From: Aliishimia sp963721175
Lineage (GTDB): Bacteria > Pseudomonadota > Alphaproteobacteria > Rhodobacterales > Rhodobacteraceae
Assembly (NCBI GenBank): GCA_963721175.1
Contig: CAVRIG010000012.1
Span: 1 to 64,000 of the forward strand
DNA: 64,000 nucleotides
Reading direction: 5' to 3'
The notes below the pieces were generated by a model. That model worked only from the letters and a program-made list of their open reading frames with translations. It made no database searches and had not been told where the DNA came from. Below, piece after piece: positions 27,837 to 37,770 of the stretch. Position numbers and translations under genes: made by a program. The first letter of the stretch is position 1. Each line of letters starts with the position of its first letter.

Positions 27837-28349
27837 CTGATTATCCCTTGAAAAATGAGCAGGTACCGAAAGTTAATCGTCTCGCCTGCGAACTCGCTTC
27901 AGATTTGAGGACAAAGTTCGTCAGGCACGGACATGATTGCTGCGGAGCCATCGACCGCGCTGCGGCGCATCGGCATGTTGTAGGGCCCGACGCGCCGTTT
28001 CAGCTATCTTGGGAGGCTGGTCGTTCTCGGAAGAGAGAATCGGATATGAAGTCACTCCATCATTGGCCGGGTTCCTGCGTCTCGAAACGAATGCAGCATC
28101 TACAAGGGTCCGAGCTGGGCTCGCAGCCGTCATCCGGCGCATGCTTTCAGGCATTGCAGCGGTGGAGGCCGATCGAGTACCGGCAATGCGCAAATGGCGT
28201 CGTTCGCTGCCGAGCGGGAGAATGGTGATCGGCGGCCGCCGACGGGGAATGCATCCGACCAATCATGTGGAAGGTGACAGCCGCTTGCTTCGGATGCTAT
28301 GTGGTCGAAAATGAAGGCTGGATTTCGGCCGGCATTTGGGAGGAAGAAT
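27837..28349. other. Gap between divergent genes
   Basis: About 510 bp between the arylsulfatase and DUF3604 starts. Short frames on both strands have no recognisable product. It must hold the two divergent promoters; no clear operator was seen. Confidence 0.4.
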
Positions 28350-30259
28350 ATGGCACAATGGCTTTCAACGGCGATCGCGGCCTATAGCGCGCTGCTGCTC
28401 TTTTCCCCGACCGGCGCAACCGCGCAGGAATACGCGACCGAGCAGGCAGACACCGAAGTGATCCTGGCTCCCGATGCGTTCTCCCCCTACGCTGGCCGCA
28501 ACTTCCCGCTGCAACCCCTCTGGGGCGACTCGCACCTTCACACGATGGTGTCGGTAGATGCTGGCACCATGACCCGGCTTAGCCAGGAGGATGCCTTCCG
28601 ATTTGCGCGCGGCGAAGAAGTGACCACCACCCACGGGCTCCGGGCGAAGCTCTCCCGCCCACTCGACTGGTTGGTCATCGCCGATCATGCCGAGATGTAC
28701 GGCCTGATGCCGCAGCTTCTGTCCGGGGACCCGGAAATTCTCGCGACGGCGCGCGGCAAGGCGTGGTACGAGGCGCTGACCGCAGGAGATGCCCAGCTCG
28801 CCTTCGACACCGCCATGGAAATCGTCGCGACGCTCGCGGCCGACGAGCCGCCGATCGACAATCCCAAGGCGGTCAAGCGCGCTTGGGAGAACTACACGGC
28901 GCTGGCCGACCGCTACAACGATCCCGGCGTATTCTCTGCCATAATCGGCTACGAGTTTACGACTGAGGGCGCCAACAACCTGCATCGAAACGTGCTATTC
29001 CGCAACGGCGCGATCCTGGCGAACCAGACCCGACCCTTCTCGCTCTACGACAGCAAGAATCCCGAGGACCTTTGGACCTTTCTCGCGGAGTACGAAGAGC
29101 GGACCGGCGGCGAGGTCCTGGCGATTGCCCATAACGGCAATCTGTCCAATGGGCGCATGTTTTCGTTCGACGCCTACGACGGCTCCGCGCTACCGAGGAG
29201 ATCGCCTCGATGCGCGCGCGCTTCGAGCCGCTCTACGAGGCCACCCAGATCAAGGGGGATGGCGAGGCGCACCCGTTCCTCAGTCCGGAGGACGAGTTCG
29301 CCGATTTCGACACATGGGACGCGGCCAACCTCAACGGCACCGTGCCGAAGGAGCCGTGGATGCTGGCGGCCGAGTATGCGCGCGAGGGTCTGAAGCGCGG
29401 ACTCGCGATCGAGCGGGACCTTGGTGTAAATCCGTTCAAGTTCGGGATGATCGGATCGACCGACTCTCATACCGGCCTCGCCACCGCGCAGGAGGACAAC
29501 TTCTTCGGCAAGCATTCCGGCGTCGAACCCGAAGCGGAGCGCTGGGAGCACGTCGTCATCGCGGCGCCGGACCCGAATCTGAGCATCTACGGCTGGAAGC
29601 AGGCGGCAGGCGGTCTCGCTGCGGTCTGGGCACAGGAGAACACGCGAGAGAGCATCTTCGACGCGATGATGCGCAAGGAAACCTACGCCACAACGGGCTC
29701 GCGGATGCTGGTGCGCTTCTTTGGCGGATGGGACTTCACCGAAGAGGATGCCTTGAGCCGGCTCCCGGCGGATGCGGGCTATGCAAAGGGCGTGCCGATG
29801 GGAGGTAATCTCAGCGCGGCACCCGACGGCGGGTCGCCGACGTTCCTCGTCGCGGCGCTGAAGGATGCCATCTCGGGCAACCTCGACCGGATCCAGATCA
29901 TCAAGGGCTGGCTTGACGCTGATGGCGAGATGCGGGAGGCCATCTATGACGTTGTCTGGTCCGGCGACCGTGAGCCTGACGGCGACGGCATGGTGCCGCT
30001 GGTCGGCAACACGGTCGACGTGGAGAACGCGACCTGGACCAACACCATCGGGGCGCCGGAACTCATCGGCGTCTGGGAGGACCCGGACTTCGACCCGGCG
30101 CAGTCGGCCTTCTACTACGCCCGCGTGATCGAGATCCCGACGCCGCGCTGGACGGCCTACGAGGCCAAACGCTTCGGTGTGGAAATGCCTGACGAAGTGC
30201 CTATGACCACGACCGAGCGCGCCTACACCTCGCCGATCTGGTACAGCCCGGGCGAATAG
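28350..30259 (+). CDS. DUF3604 (PHP-like) secreted protein, frameshifted
   Basis: About 636 residues when one missing base near 29187-29195 is restored (1910 nt is 3n+2; an expected CTGACC reads CTACC). Signal peptide AAYSALLLFSPTGATAQ. The motif PLWGDSHLHTMVSVDAG and later VIADHAEMYG, VLAIAHNGNLSNG and FGMIGSTDSHTG are the metal-ligand sets of DUF3604/PHP-like hydrolases. GGGAGGAAG before ATG 28350 fixes the start. Members are often near sulfatases and may be periplasmic esterases or phosphatases; the substrate is unknown. Confidence 0.85.
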
Positions 30260-30461
30260 GTTGCACACAGCGCAGAACTGTCCGGTGAGCAACCCCTGCA
30301 GGTATCGCCGCATGTGCGAAATGCGCGTTCGTTTAGATTGACTTTTAAGGGTTTCGTGCTGTCATCCGATGCTTTCTGTCAGGCTTCAATCCGTAAAGCA
30401 GGACTGTTGTTCAATCCCACGGGTTGATGGCGTGATCCTCTCACAGGGATGGAAGAAAGCA

Positions 30462-30776
30462 CTATGAAACCAGTGCGTCGTGTGAGCGCAAAGTCACTTC
30501 ATCATGGCCGACCGCCTCGGCAAACCTGCAGGCTTGCCTCGGGTTGACCTTTGCAAGAGGCACGTTCCGGCGCGACAGTATGCGCTGGAGATCGCGGTGA
30601 TAGGCACCGGATGCTTCAAAGACGACGCGCATGTCGCCCCGCTCGCGAACCCATCGGCAAGGAGCCGTCAGCCCGGCCGCGTCGCTGGAAAACCGTCGAT
30701 GATCCTTCGGACCCGCATCGCAGGCGTCCAGATGATCCTTTGAGACGTCAACGCCGATCCTGTCTTGCATGGTCAT
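30462..30776 (-). pseudogene. IS110-family transposase, N-terminal fragment
   Basis: 104 residues: IGVDVSKDHLDACDAGP holds the first Asp of the DEDD nuclease, VVFEASGAYHRDLQRIL the Glu, and VNPRQACRFAEAVG the next conserved box. After this similarity stops near 30500. The other Asp residues and the C-terminal serine domain are absent, so it is inactive. Confidence 0.8.
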
Positions 30777-30981
30777 GTTCCTCCATCTTGTCTTGTCATG
30801 CGGGCCTCGCGCCCAGGTATCCGTTCAGGTCCGAAGAACATGCGGGGGCGACCTCACGCTGCAACGGTCTCTTGCGACCCAGAGGGGTGCGATCCGTCCC
30901 CCGCCGCCGCGTGGAACTGCATGATCCCCACGGCGACCCCCATCATGCAACGGGAGCTGCGGAAGTCATGAGACAAGAGGG

Positions 30982-31452
30982 GCCATGGGCGAGTTCGAGG
31001 TCGGCGAACAGTCGCGGAAGCCGGTGATAGAGCACGGTCCGTCCGTCGCGGCAGGTCTTCTGGCCGAAGGCGCAGGCGAGCCAGGTCTTCCCGACACCGC
31101 AGGGGCCGGTGATGATCAGGTTCTGCCGCTTCCCGATCCATCCACCGAGGGCGAGCTGGCCGAACAGATCCCGGTCCAGCTGCCGTGGGGTGCGATAGTC
31201 GACATCCTCGATGGAAGCACCGACATGGCGCAGCTTGGCGGCCCGCATCCGGCTCTGGTATCGTCTGGTGCTGCGACTGTCAGCCTCGCGATCGATCAGG
31301 AGGCCCAGCCATTCGGCATGGCTGAGGTCGGCAGCGGCTTCCTGCTGCTGCAACTCGGCAAGAGCGTCGGCCATGCCATTGCGCCGGAGGCGCACCTGCG
31401 GTGCGATGCGCTTGAGCGCACGCAGGCGGTTCAGGGTTGGATGATCAAGCAT
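30982..31452 (-). pseudogene. IS21-family istB, truncated
   Basis: About 157 residues from ATG 31452 (MLDHPTLNRLRALKRIAPQV): helical N-terminus, RAAKLRHVGASIEDVDY, the Walker A GPCGVGKTWLACAFGQ, and LYHRLPRLFADLELAHG, after which similarity ends at about 30982. Walker B and the rest of the ATPase are missing. It overlaps the end of the istA remnant, the normal arrangement in IS21. Confidence 0.85.
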
Positions 31453-32079
31453 TCTGTTTCCTCGCCAATGGAAGTAGCTGGCGCACTTCGACGGATGTTC
31501 GGGTGGGTGATCGCCGGCCCCTCCGCGGGCGTTTCGGGTCGTCGGCGATGCAGGTTGTTCTGGAGGATCGACTTCACCGAGCTGTAGGTCAGCCCGCCGA
31601 TCTCGCTGGCGCGCAGGCAGGCGGCCGCGAGCGCATCGCGGCCGTGGGGCCTGGCGAGCCGGAGAATGCCGAGGCAGGCCCGGAAGCCCTGCTCGGGATG
31701 TGGCTTCGTTCGCAGGATGACATCCACGAGGGCGGCGGTGTTGGGGCCGATCTTCTCGGCTTTCCGGCGGATCGCGGCGGGCGTCATGCCGGCGTATCGG
31801 CGATGGCTGGCGGGCATGTGCGCGGCCACCGTGGTGTGCTTGCGGTTGCCCGAGGTCCGGACGTGCGAGGCGACGCGCTGGCCATCGTGGAAGATCTCGA
31901 CGGTCCGGGCCGTGATCCGGACCCAGAGGGTCTTCTTCAGGAGCTGATACGGGACCGAGCAGTGATGCTTGCCGACCTCGACGTGGTAATCGAGCCCGAC
32001 ATTGCGTTCGAGCCAGTCGGCATATTCGTAACGGCTGGACGGCAGCGGCTTCAGCGCTGCAACGCGCAGTTTCGTCGCC
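31431..32079 (-). pseudogene. IS21-family istA, C-terminal part
   Basis: About 215 residues of the IstA end: RYEYADWLERNVGLDYHVEV, VRITARTVEIFHDGQRVASH, AHMPASHRRYAG, VDVILRTKPHPEQGFRAC and SSVKSILQNNL. The N-terminal HTH and DDE catalytic domain are absent; upstream sequence is instead the P4-type integrase stub. This marks a deletion or insertion joint near 32080. Confidence 0.85.
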
Positions 32080-32334
32080 CGCCTTGTGAATCCCCGGATC
32101 CATCCCATCGGCCGCCTTCTTGGCGCGTCCCCGAAGGGCGCGCGCATCGGCAAGCGACGTGGCAGGCTTGGCGCCGAAGGCAAGGGTCTTCTGCTTTCCG
32201 TCGAAGCGGTAGTTGTATCGCCGACGCTTGGAGCCGTTCGTTTGCATCAGGAGATACAGCCTTTGCGCGTCTGACACTTCATGCGATTTTTCCTGCGGCT
32301 TCAGGCCGCGGATCTTCGGATCAGTAAGGGCCAT
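32080..32334 (-). pseudogene. P4-type tyrosine integrase, N-terminal stub beside tRNA-Glu
   Basis: From ATG 32334 about 85 residues of the DUF4102 arm-binding domain: MALTDPKIRGLKPQEKSHEV, RLYLLMQTNGSKRRRYNYRF, DGKQKTLAFGAKPATSLADA. The catalytic domain is lost at the IS21 joint near 32080. Orientation and position (184 bp from the tRNA-Glu 3' end) are those of an element that once sat at this tRNA. Confidence 0.85.
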
Positions 32335-32517
32335 GTGAAGCCCTTTTTGATGGTCATGGTATCTGGTCCTTCAGACCATACCACGATCTGATACCATCAA
32401 AGCTTGGGTCGCATGGAGACGCATGGCATCAATCTAAAGCGCAGTTTGGCCCTAGTATTGATTTCATTGCACTTTTTAAGGATTTGTTTGTCACAGGGCG
32501 AACGAAAAAGCGCCAGT

Positions 32518-32592
32518 TGGTAGCCCGTAGGGGAATCGAACCCCTCTTTCCAGGTTGAAAACCTGGCGTCCTAACCGATAGACGAACGGGCC
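32518..32592 (-). tRNA. tRNA-Glu (TTC)
   Basis: Minus strand: acceptor GGCCCGT with ACGGGCT (first pair G-T), D-arm, anticodon arm CCAGGTTTTCAACCTGG with anticodon TTC, T-arm GGGGTTCGATTCCCC, discriminator A and encoded CCA (32518-32520). The 3' end faces the P4-type integrase stub. Confidence 0.97.
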
Positions 32593-32681
32593 AGCCGTGG
32601 CTGTGAGCGGTCGTTTAGGGATTCCGGTGCTGTGACGCAAGCGGAAAATGTGCGACATCCCCGATTCACGCGGCCCCCGAT

Positions 32682-34451
32682 TCACGCTGGCGCCGCATCC
32701 TGCAGGCACAACTGCACCGATTGCCGTCCCTGCCAGAGGTTCACCTCCAGCCGGCCGGCGAGGTGAAAGCGCGCTCCGCCATGCTGTTCGAGCGCGGGAC
32801 CGAGCGGCCCGTCATAGGCGCCGAAGGAAATGGCGTCGAGGCGCGCGCCGAGGCCGTCCCCGAACGTGACCTTCAGATGCGTGTCACCGACGCGGCGCGC
32901 GGTCAGGATCTGGCAGTCCGCGAAGGCAAAGCGTGGCCCGGGTGCGCCGGCGCCGAAGGGGCCCGCTTCGTCCAGCATTTCGACAAGATCCAGCGTCGCG
33001 GCGGCCGGCATCAACAGGCCAGAGATTCTCAGGTCGGCGGGTCCCAACTCTCCGGCTCCCTGGCGGGCCAGAAGCTCTTCGAGCCGCTCCATCGCCGGTT
33101 CCAGCTTGTCCCGCGCGACGGTCAGACCGGCCGCCATCTTGTGGCCGCCGCCCTTGATCAGCAGACCTTCGCCCGCCAGCCGTTGCACCGCAGAGCCCAG
33201 ATCCACGCCGGAGACGGAGCGACCGGAGCCCTTGCCGACACCATCCTCGAGGCCGATGACAAGCGCGGGCCGGCCGGAGGCTTCCTTCAGGCGCGAAGCC
33301 ACGATGCCGACAACGCCCGGATGCCAACCTTCGCCCGCTGCCCACACCAGCGGGGCATCGAACCCGCGATCCTCGGCTTGGGTCATCGCCGCTGCACAGA
33401 CGGCCGCCTCGATCTCGCGACGCTCGACGTTGAGCGCTTCGAGCCGTTCGGACAGTGCCTGCGCTTCGGCCAAGTCGTCGGTCGCCAATAGCCGGGCGCC
33501 CAGGTCCGCCTGGCCGACGCGGCCGCCCGCATTGACGCGGGGGCCGAGCACGTATCCGAGGTGATAGGTCGACGGCGCGCTCTCCAGCCGCGCGCTGTCG
33601 CAGAGCGCGACAACACCCACCCGGTCGCGCCGCGCCATGACCTTGAGCCCCTGCCGGACAAAGGCGCGATTGACACCCACGAGCGGAGCGACGTCCGCAA
33701 CGGTCGCCAGGGCCACCAGATCCAGCATGTTGAGCAGATCGGGACCCGACTGCCCGGCCTCACGCAACTGCCGACCGGCCTCGACCAAAGCCAGGAACAC
33801 GACGGCCGCAGCGCAGAGATGAGAGAGCCCGCCGTCCTCGTCCTGCCGATTGGGGTTCACGACGGCATGGACCGCCGGCAGGATATCGCCGCCCAGGTGA
33901 TGGTCGAGCACGATCACGTCGACGTCCCCCGCCGCCGCGAGCGCCTCGTGCGACAGCGTTCCGCAATCGACGCAGAGGATCAGGTCGTGCCGTGCGGCGA
34001 GGTCCGCGATGGCCGGGGCATTGGGGCCGTAACCTTCGTCGATCCGATCCGGCACATAAAGCGTCGCGACCTGGTCGAAATGCCGGAGCCAAACCAGGAG
34101 AAGTGCCGCCGAGGCACCGCCGTCCACGTCGTAATCGGCGAAGATCGCGATGCGTTCTCGGCTCCGGACGGCCTGCAGAAGGCGCTGTGCCGCCTTTTCC
34201 ATGTCACGCAGGGAGCGCGGGTCGGGCAGCAGATCGCGCAGGGCGGGTTGAAGAAATCCGGGCGCTTCACCCGCTAGAACGCCGCGATTGGCCAGAACCT
34301 GTGCCACGGGCCGCGGCAGGGAAGCGTCCTGGACCAGAGCCTCGGCGGCGCGGTCCTCATCCACCGAAGGACCCACCCATCGCCGGCCGGTCAGAGACAG
34401 GTCGACGCCGAGAAAGGCAGAGGGATGCAACATCTGGGGGTAGCTGTTCAT
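32682..34451 (-). CDS. recJ: Single-stranded-DNA-specific exonuclease RecJ
   Basis: About 589 residues. The DHH signature runs IAIFADYDVDGGASAALLLV, LILCVDCGTLSH and VIVLDHHLGGD; DHHA1 motifs include GWHPGVVGIVASRLKE and LIKGGGHKMAAGLTV. RecJ degrades 5'-ended single strands in recombination and base-excision repair. No ribosome site fixes the start: ATG 34451 is given, with 34433 (MLHPSAFLGVDLSLTGRRW) equally likely and a frame open from 34496. It lies downstream of glpX in the order usual for this bacterial group. Confidence 0.93.
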   Translation of the reverse strand: MNSYPQMLHPSAFLGVDLSLTGRRWVGPSVDEDRAAEALVQDASLPRPVAQVLANRGVLAGEAPGFLQPALRDLLPDPRSLRDMEKAAQRLLQAVRSRERIAIFADYDVDGGASAALLLVWLRHFDQVATLYVPDRIDEGYGPNAPAIADLAARHDLILCVDCGTLSHEALAAAGDVDVIVLDHHLGGDILPAVHAVVNPNRQDEDGGLSHLCAAAVVFLALVEAGRQLREAGQSGPDLLNMLDLVALATVADVAPLVGVNRAFVRQGLKVMARRDRVGVVALCDSARLESAPSTYHLGYVLGPRVNAGGRVGQADLGARLLATDDLAEAQALSERLEALNVERREIEAAVCAAAMTQAEDRGFDAPLVWAAGEGWHPGVVGIVASRLKEASGRPALVIGLEDGVGKGSGRSVSGVDLGSAVQRLAGEGLLIKGGGHKMAAGLTVARDKLEPAMERLEELLARQGAGELGPADLRISGLLMPAAATLDLVEMLDEAGPFGAGAPGPRFAFADCQILTARRVGDTHLKVTFGDGLGARLDAISFGAYDGPLGPALEQHGGARFHLAGRLEVNLWQGRQSVQLCLQDAAPA

Positions 34452-34569
34452 CCGGCCACCATATCCGGGCATTGCGAGTCGGACCAGTGCTTCCACGAAA
34501 TAATCCGACGCCCGGCTCGTAGTCTACCCGATATCGCGTGCGCGCCTCTTCTTTGGGTCTGAAAATACC

Positions 34570-34605
34570 TCGGGGGAGTCCCGCAGGGACGGGGGCAGAG
34601 CCCCC
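34570..34605 (-). terminator. Double hairpin after glpX, roseobacter-type repeat
   Basis: Read on the minus strand: GGGGGC-TCT-GCCCCC (34591-34605), then GTCCC-TGC-GGGAC, then CTCCCCCGAGGTATTTTC. Strings of this kind (Pu-rich hairpin followed by CCCCCGAGGTATTTT) recur after genes in Rhodobacterales. It ends glpX transcription before recJ or attenuates it. Confidence 0.6.
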
Positions 34606-34640
34606 GCGCCAGAGCCTCGGCCAAATGCTGCGGCGGAGGT

Positions 34641-35603
34641 TCAGCGCATCGGGTTGCGGTAATGCACCCGGCGTACGGAGCCGGTCTTGGAGCGCATCAG
34701 CAGCGTCTCGGTTTCAATCCAGCCCGGTTCGCGCTTGATGCCGGGCAGAAGCGTGCCACCGGTGACGCCGGTCGCGGCAAAGATCACATCGGATGTGCAC
34801 ATCTCGTCACGCGAATAGATCTTGTCGAGATCGGTGATCCCGGCCTTCGCCGCGCGTCCCTTCTCGTCGTCGTTGCGGAAGGTGAGGCGCCCCCAGAGCT
34901 GACCGCCCATGCACTTCAGCGCCGCGGCGGCCAGAACGCCCTCTGGAGCGCCGCCCAGCCCCATGTACATGTCGATCCCGGTCAGCGGCTCGGCGCAGTG
35001 CATCACGCCGGCCACATCGCCGTCGGTGATGAGCCGGATGCCCGCACCGGTCTCGCGGATCGCGGCCACGATGTCGTCATGGCGCGGCCGCTCGAGGACG
35101 CAGACGGTGATGTCCTTGGGCCCGCAGGCCTTGGCCTTGGCGAGCGCCCGCACGCGTTCATCGGGCGACATCTCGAGGCTGACGCAGTCGCGGGGCAGTC
35201 CGGGACCGACCGCGAGCTTGTCCATGTAGACGTCGGGCGCGTGCAGCATCGTGCCGCGCGGCCCCATGGCGATCACGGTCAGCGCGTTCGGCATGTCCTT
35301 CGCCGTCAGCGTCGTGCCTTCGAGCGGGTCGAGCGCGATGTCCACCTCGGGGCCGTTGCCGGTGCCGACCTCCTCGCCGATGAAGAGCATGGGCGCCTCG
35401 TCCCGCTCACCTTCGCCGATGACGACGGTGCCGGCGATGTCGAGCAGGTTGAGCTGGTCCCGCATCGCGTTCACCGCGGCCTGGTCGGCGGCCTTTTCGT
35501 CGCCGCGCCCGATCCAGTCTGCGCTCGCGATGGCGGCCTGTTCGGCGACACGGGCCAGACCCAGCGAAAGCATGCGGTCGTGGAATTCGGGCAAAGATGT
35601 CAT
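34641..35603 (-). CDS. glpX: Class II fructose-1,6-bisphosphatase GlpX
   Basis: 320 residues. GDEKAADQAAVNAMRDQL, VVIGEGERDEAPMLFIGEEV, DIALDPLEGTTLTAKDMPNA (metal Asp/Glu set), GIRLITDGDVAG and GGAPEGVLAAAALKCMGG are the GlpX motifs. It dephosphorylates fructose-1,6-bisphosphate in gluconeogenesis. AAAGGAC before ATG 35603 supports the start. Upstream on the same strand are a VOC protein and hom, downstream recJ. Confidence 0.96.
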   Translation of the reverse strand: MTSLPEFHDRMLSLGLARVAEQAAIASADWIGRGDEKAADQAAVNAMRDQLNLLDIAGTVVIGEGERDEAPMLFIGEEVGTGNGPEVDIALDPLEGTTLTAKDMPNALTVIAMGPRGTMLHAPDVYMDKLAVGPGLPRDCVSLEMSPDERVRALAKAKACGPKDITVCVLERPRHDDIVAAIRETGAGIRLITDGDVAGVMHCAEPLTGIDMYMGLGGAPEGVLAAAALKCMGGQLWGRLTFRNDDEKGRAAKAGITDLDKIYSRDEMCTSDVIFAATGVTGGTLLPGIKREPGWIETETLLMRSKTGSVRRVHYRNPMR

Positions 35604-35629
35604 GGGGTCTGTCCTTTGTCGTCGATGTG

Positions 35630-36019
35630 TCAGTCTGTCGAAATCTGTGTCGAAATCTGGGTGGAGGGCCACCAGGTGACGCCGCCCGGGCCGGTCACGC
35701 CGGCGCGCAGGTCGCCGTCGCCCTTGTCTGTCGGCTCCTGCACCGAAACCCCGCCGGCGGCCAGGGCGGCCACAAAGGTGGCGCGGACGTCAAGAACGTA
35801 GACATGCACGTTGGCGGGCGCGCCCTCGGGCATCTGACCCATCATCACGACGCTGTCGCCGATCCGCGCTTCGGCATGCATGGGGCTGCCATCCTCGTGG
35901 CGGAAGAGGCGCAGGCGCTCCGCACCGAAGGCAGCTTCGAGGAAATCCAGAAGTGCCTCGATATCGGGAACGACGAGATAAGGCGAGACGTCGGTGTAGC
36001 GTTCGGGTTTGTAGCTCAT
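35630..36019 (-). CDS. VOC-family protein (glyoxalase/PhnB-like)
   Basis: 129 residues with the VOC fold: YLVVPDIEALLDFLEAAFGA, LRLFRHEDGSPMHAEARIGD, VVMMGQMPEG, and VHVYVLDVRATFVAALAAGG. The PhnB-like pattern lacks a clear full set of metal ligands. ATG 36019 overlaps the hom stop by one base (TGATG). It looks like a small late addition between hom and glpX, which are usually neighbours. Function unknown. Confidence 0.85.
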   Translation of the reverse strand: MSYKPERYTDVSPYLVVPDIEALLDFLEAAFGAERLRLFRHEDGSPMHAEARIGDSVVMMGQMPEGAPANVHVYVLDVRATFVAALAAGGVSVQEPTDKGDGDLRAGVTGPGGVTWWPSTQISTQISTD

Positions 36020-37304
36020 CACACGGCCTCGATCCGGAGGACGACGGGCGGATCCTGCACCACGCCGGTACTGTCCATCGACCCCAGCGCCGCGTCAAGG
36101 GCGGCGCGCGTGCAGCGATGCGTGACGATGATCACGGTCGCCACGTCGCCCGTATGTTCGCGCTGGCGCATGCGGTCGATGGAGACGCCGGCCTCTCCAG
36201 GGCCGCGGCCACCTTGGCCAGCGCGCCCGGCTTGTCCGCCAGCGCCAGCCTGACGTAGAACGGCGCCGGCAGGACGGACCGGGCAGAAGGTTCCGCGGTC
36301 AGTGTGCCGGCGGGCTGACCGAAGACCGGCAGCCGCAGACCGCGAGCGATGTCGCAGACGTCGCCCATCACCGCGCTCGCGGTCGGTCCTTCGCCAGCGC
36401 CGGGTCCACGCAGCACGATCTGCTCGACTGCGTGGCCTTCGATCACCACCATGTTGGTCCCGCCCTGCAGAACGCCGAGCGGCGAGATCGCCGGCACCAG
36501 GCACGGCATCATCCGCTGTTCCAGCCCGCGGCCGGTCTTCTGCGCGACGCCCAGCAGCTTGATCCGGTATCCCATGTCTTCGGCGTGGCGGATGTCCTCG
36601 ATGGTGACCCGTTCGATCCCCTCGATCTCGATGCCGTCGAAATCCACGCGGGCACCGAACGCGATGGCCGAAAGGATCGCCAGCTTGTGCGCGGCGTCGA
36701 TGCCGCCCACGTCCAGCGTCGGATCCGCCTCGAGGAAACCGAGCTGGTTGGCTTCCTCGAACACCTCCTCATAGGGCAGGTCGGCATCCTGCATCCGCGT
36801 CAGGATGTAGTTGCAGGTGCCGTTCATCACGCCGAGGACGCGGGTGATCTCGTTCCCCGCGAGGCTCTCGGTAAGGGATTTCACGACCGGTATGCCGCCC
36901 GCGACGGCGGCCTCGAACCGGAGGTTCCGGCCCTCCGCCTCCGCCAGTTCGGCGAGCGCCTGGCCGTGCATCGCAAGCATCGCCTTGTTGGCGGTCACCA
37001 CGTCCTTGCCGGCCTTCAGCGCGGCTTCGGTCGCGGCCTTGGCCGGGCCGTCGGCGCCGCCCATCAGTTCCACGAAGACATCGACGTCGTCCCGCGCGGC
37101 AAGGGCCACGGGATCGTCGTCCCAATCGTAGGAGGAGATGTTCACGCCGCGATCCTTGCCGCGGTTCCGCGCGGACACGGCGGAGATCTCGATGGTCTTG
37201 CCGGTGCGCGCCGTCAGCAGCGCCGCCTGGCGCCGCACGATCTTCACCACACCGGTTCCGACCGTGCCCAGACCCGCGATCCCGAGGCGAAGCGTGTCAG
37301 TCAT
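36019..37304 (-). CDS. hom: Homoserine dehydrogenase, frameshifted before the ACT domain
   Basis: 428 residues if one missing base near 36193-36198 is restored (1286 nt is 3n+2; expected CTGGAGGAGGCC reads CTGGAGAGGCC). NAD site LGIAGLGTVGTGVVK; catalytic core VTANKAMLAMHG, AAVAGGIPVVKSL, GVMNGTCNYILT, EADPTLDVGGIDAAHKLAIL; C-terminal ACT-type end VSIDRMRQREH... VIIVTHRC. It makes homoserine for threonine and methionine. As a biosynthetic core gene with both halves conserved, a sequence error is the likeliest cause. Confidence 0.9.
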
Positions 37305-37387
37305 GGCGCGGGTCCTTTCCGGGAGCAGTCGGTCCCCGCGGGCTTTAGCGTCTCGGGCCGCGCCTTGCAACGCAGCAATGCCAAGCA

Positions 37388-37690
37388 CTACTCGCCACCG
37401 ACGCCACGCCGCATCCTGTCCTGCGTTTCCGGGTCGATCACGCCACCTCGCAGGGTGTCCGCACGCGCACGCAGGGCTTCCTGGCGGGCCGCGACGGTCT
37501 CTTCGGCCTCGCGGGTTTCCTGAGCCTGCTGGCTGCGTTTCTCCGGTGATGCCTGCGCGGCGAGGATCGGTTCGAGCGGGACCAGGTCGGGGAAATCCGC
37601 CGCCTCTGCCCCCGGTTCGATCGTGCGATCCAGTTCCGGAAACTGGGTGCAGCCCGCAAGGACCAAGGCAAGAAGACCGGAACGCCACAT
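37388..37690 (-). CDS. Small lipoprotein
   Basis: 100 residues starting MWRSGLLALVLAGCTQFPEL: a signal peptide with lipobox LVLAGC, then an acidic, Gln/Ala/Arg-rich helical chain (QAQETREAEETVAARQEALR). It would be anchored by lipid to a membrane facing the periplasm. No known family. It is upstream of hom with an 83-bp gap and shares its promoter region with the divergent TetR gene. Confidence 0.8.
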   Translation of the reverse strand: MWRSGLLALVLAGCTQFPELDRTIEPGAEAADFPDLVPLEPILAAQASPEKRSQQAQETREAEETVAARQEALRARADTLRGGVIDPETQDRMRRGVGGE

Positions 37691-37741
37691 GGGGCAGATC
37701 TGCCACGAGCGCGCCGGTCGTGGCAAGCGGCCCTTTTCAAA

Positions 37742-37755
37742 TGAACGCGCGTTCA
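37742..37755. promoter_or_regulatory. Palindromic operator in the tetR/lipoprotein divergent region
   Basis: TGAACGCGCGTTCA is a perfect 14-bp palindrome 15 bases before the TetR start and 51 bases before the lipoprotein start. The form T-G-A-A-C-G...C-G-T-T-C-A is typical of TetR-family operators, so autoregulation is likely. Confidence 0.7.
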
Positions 37756-37770
37756 GTTAAGCTCCGAGCC

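Noticed and set aside
30462..32334. A complete transposon or prophage
   Set aside because: Every transposase and integrase piece is truncated; no full set of ends or structural genes.
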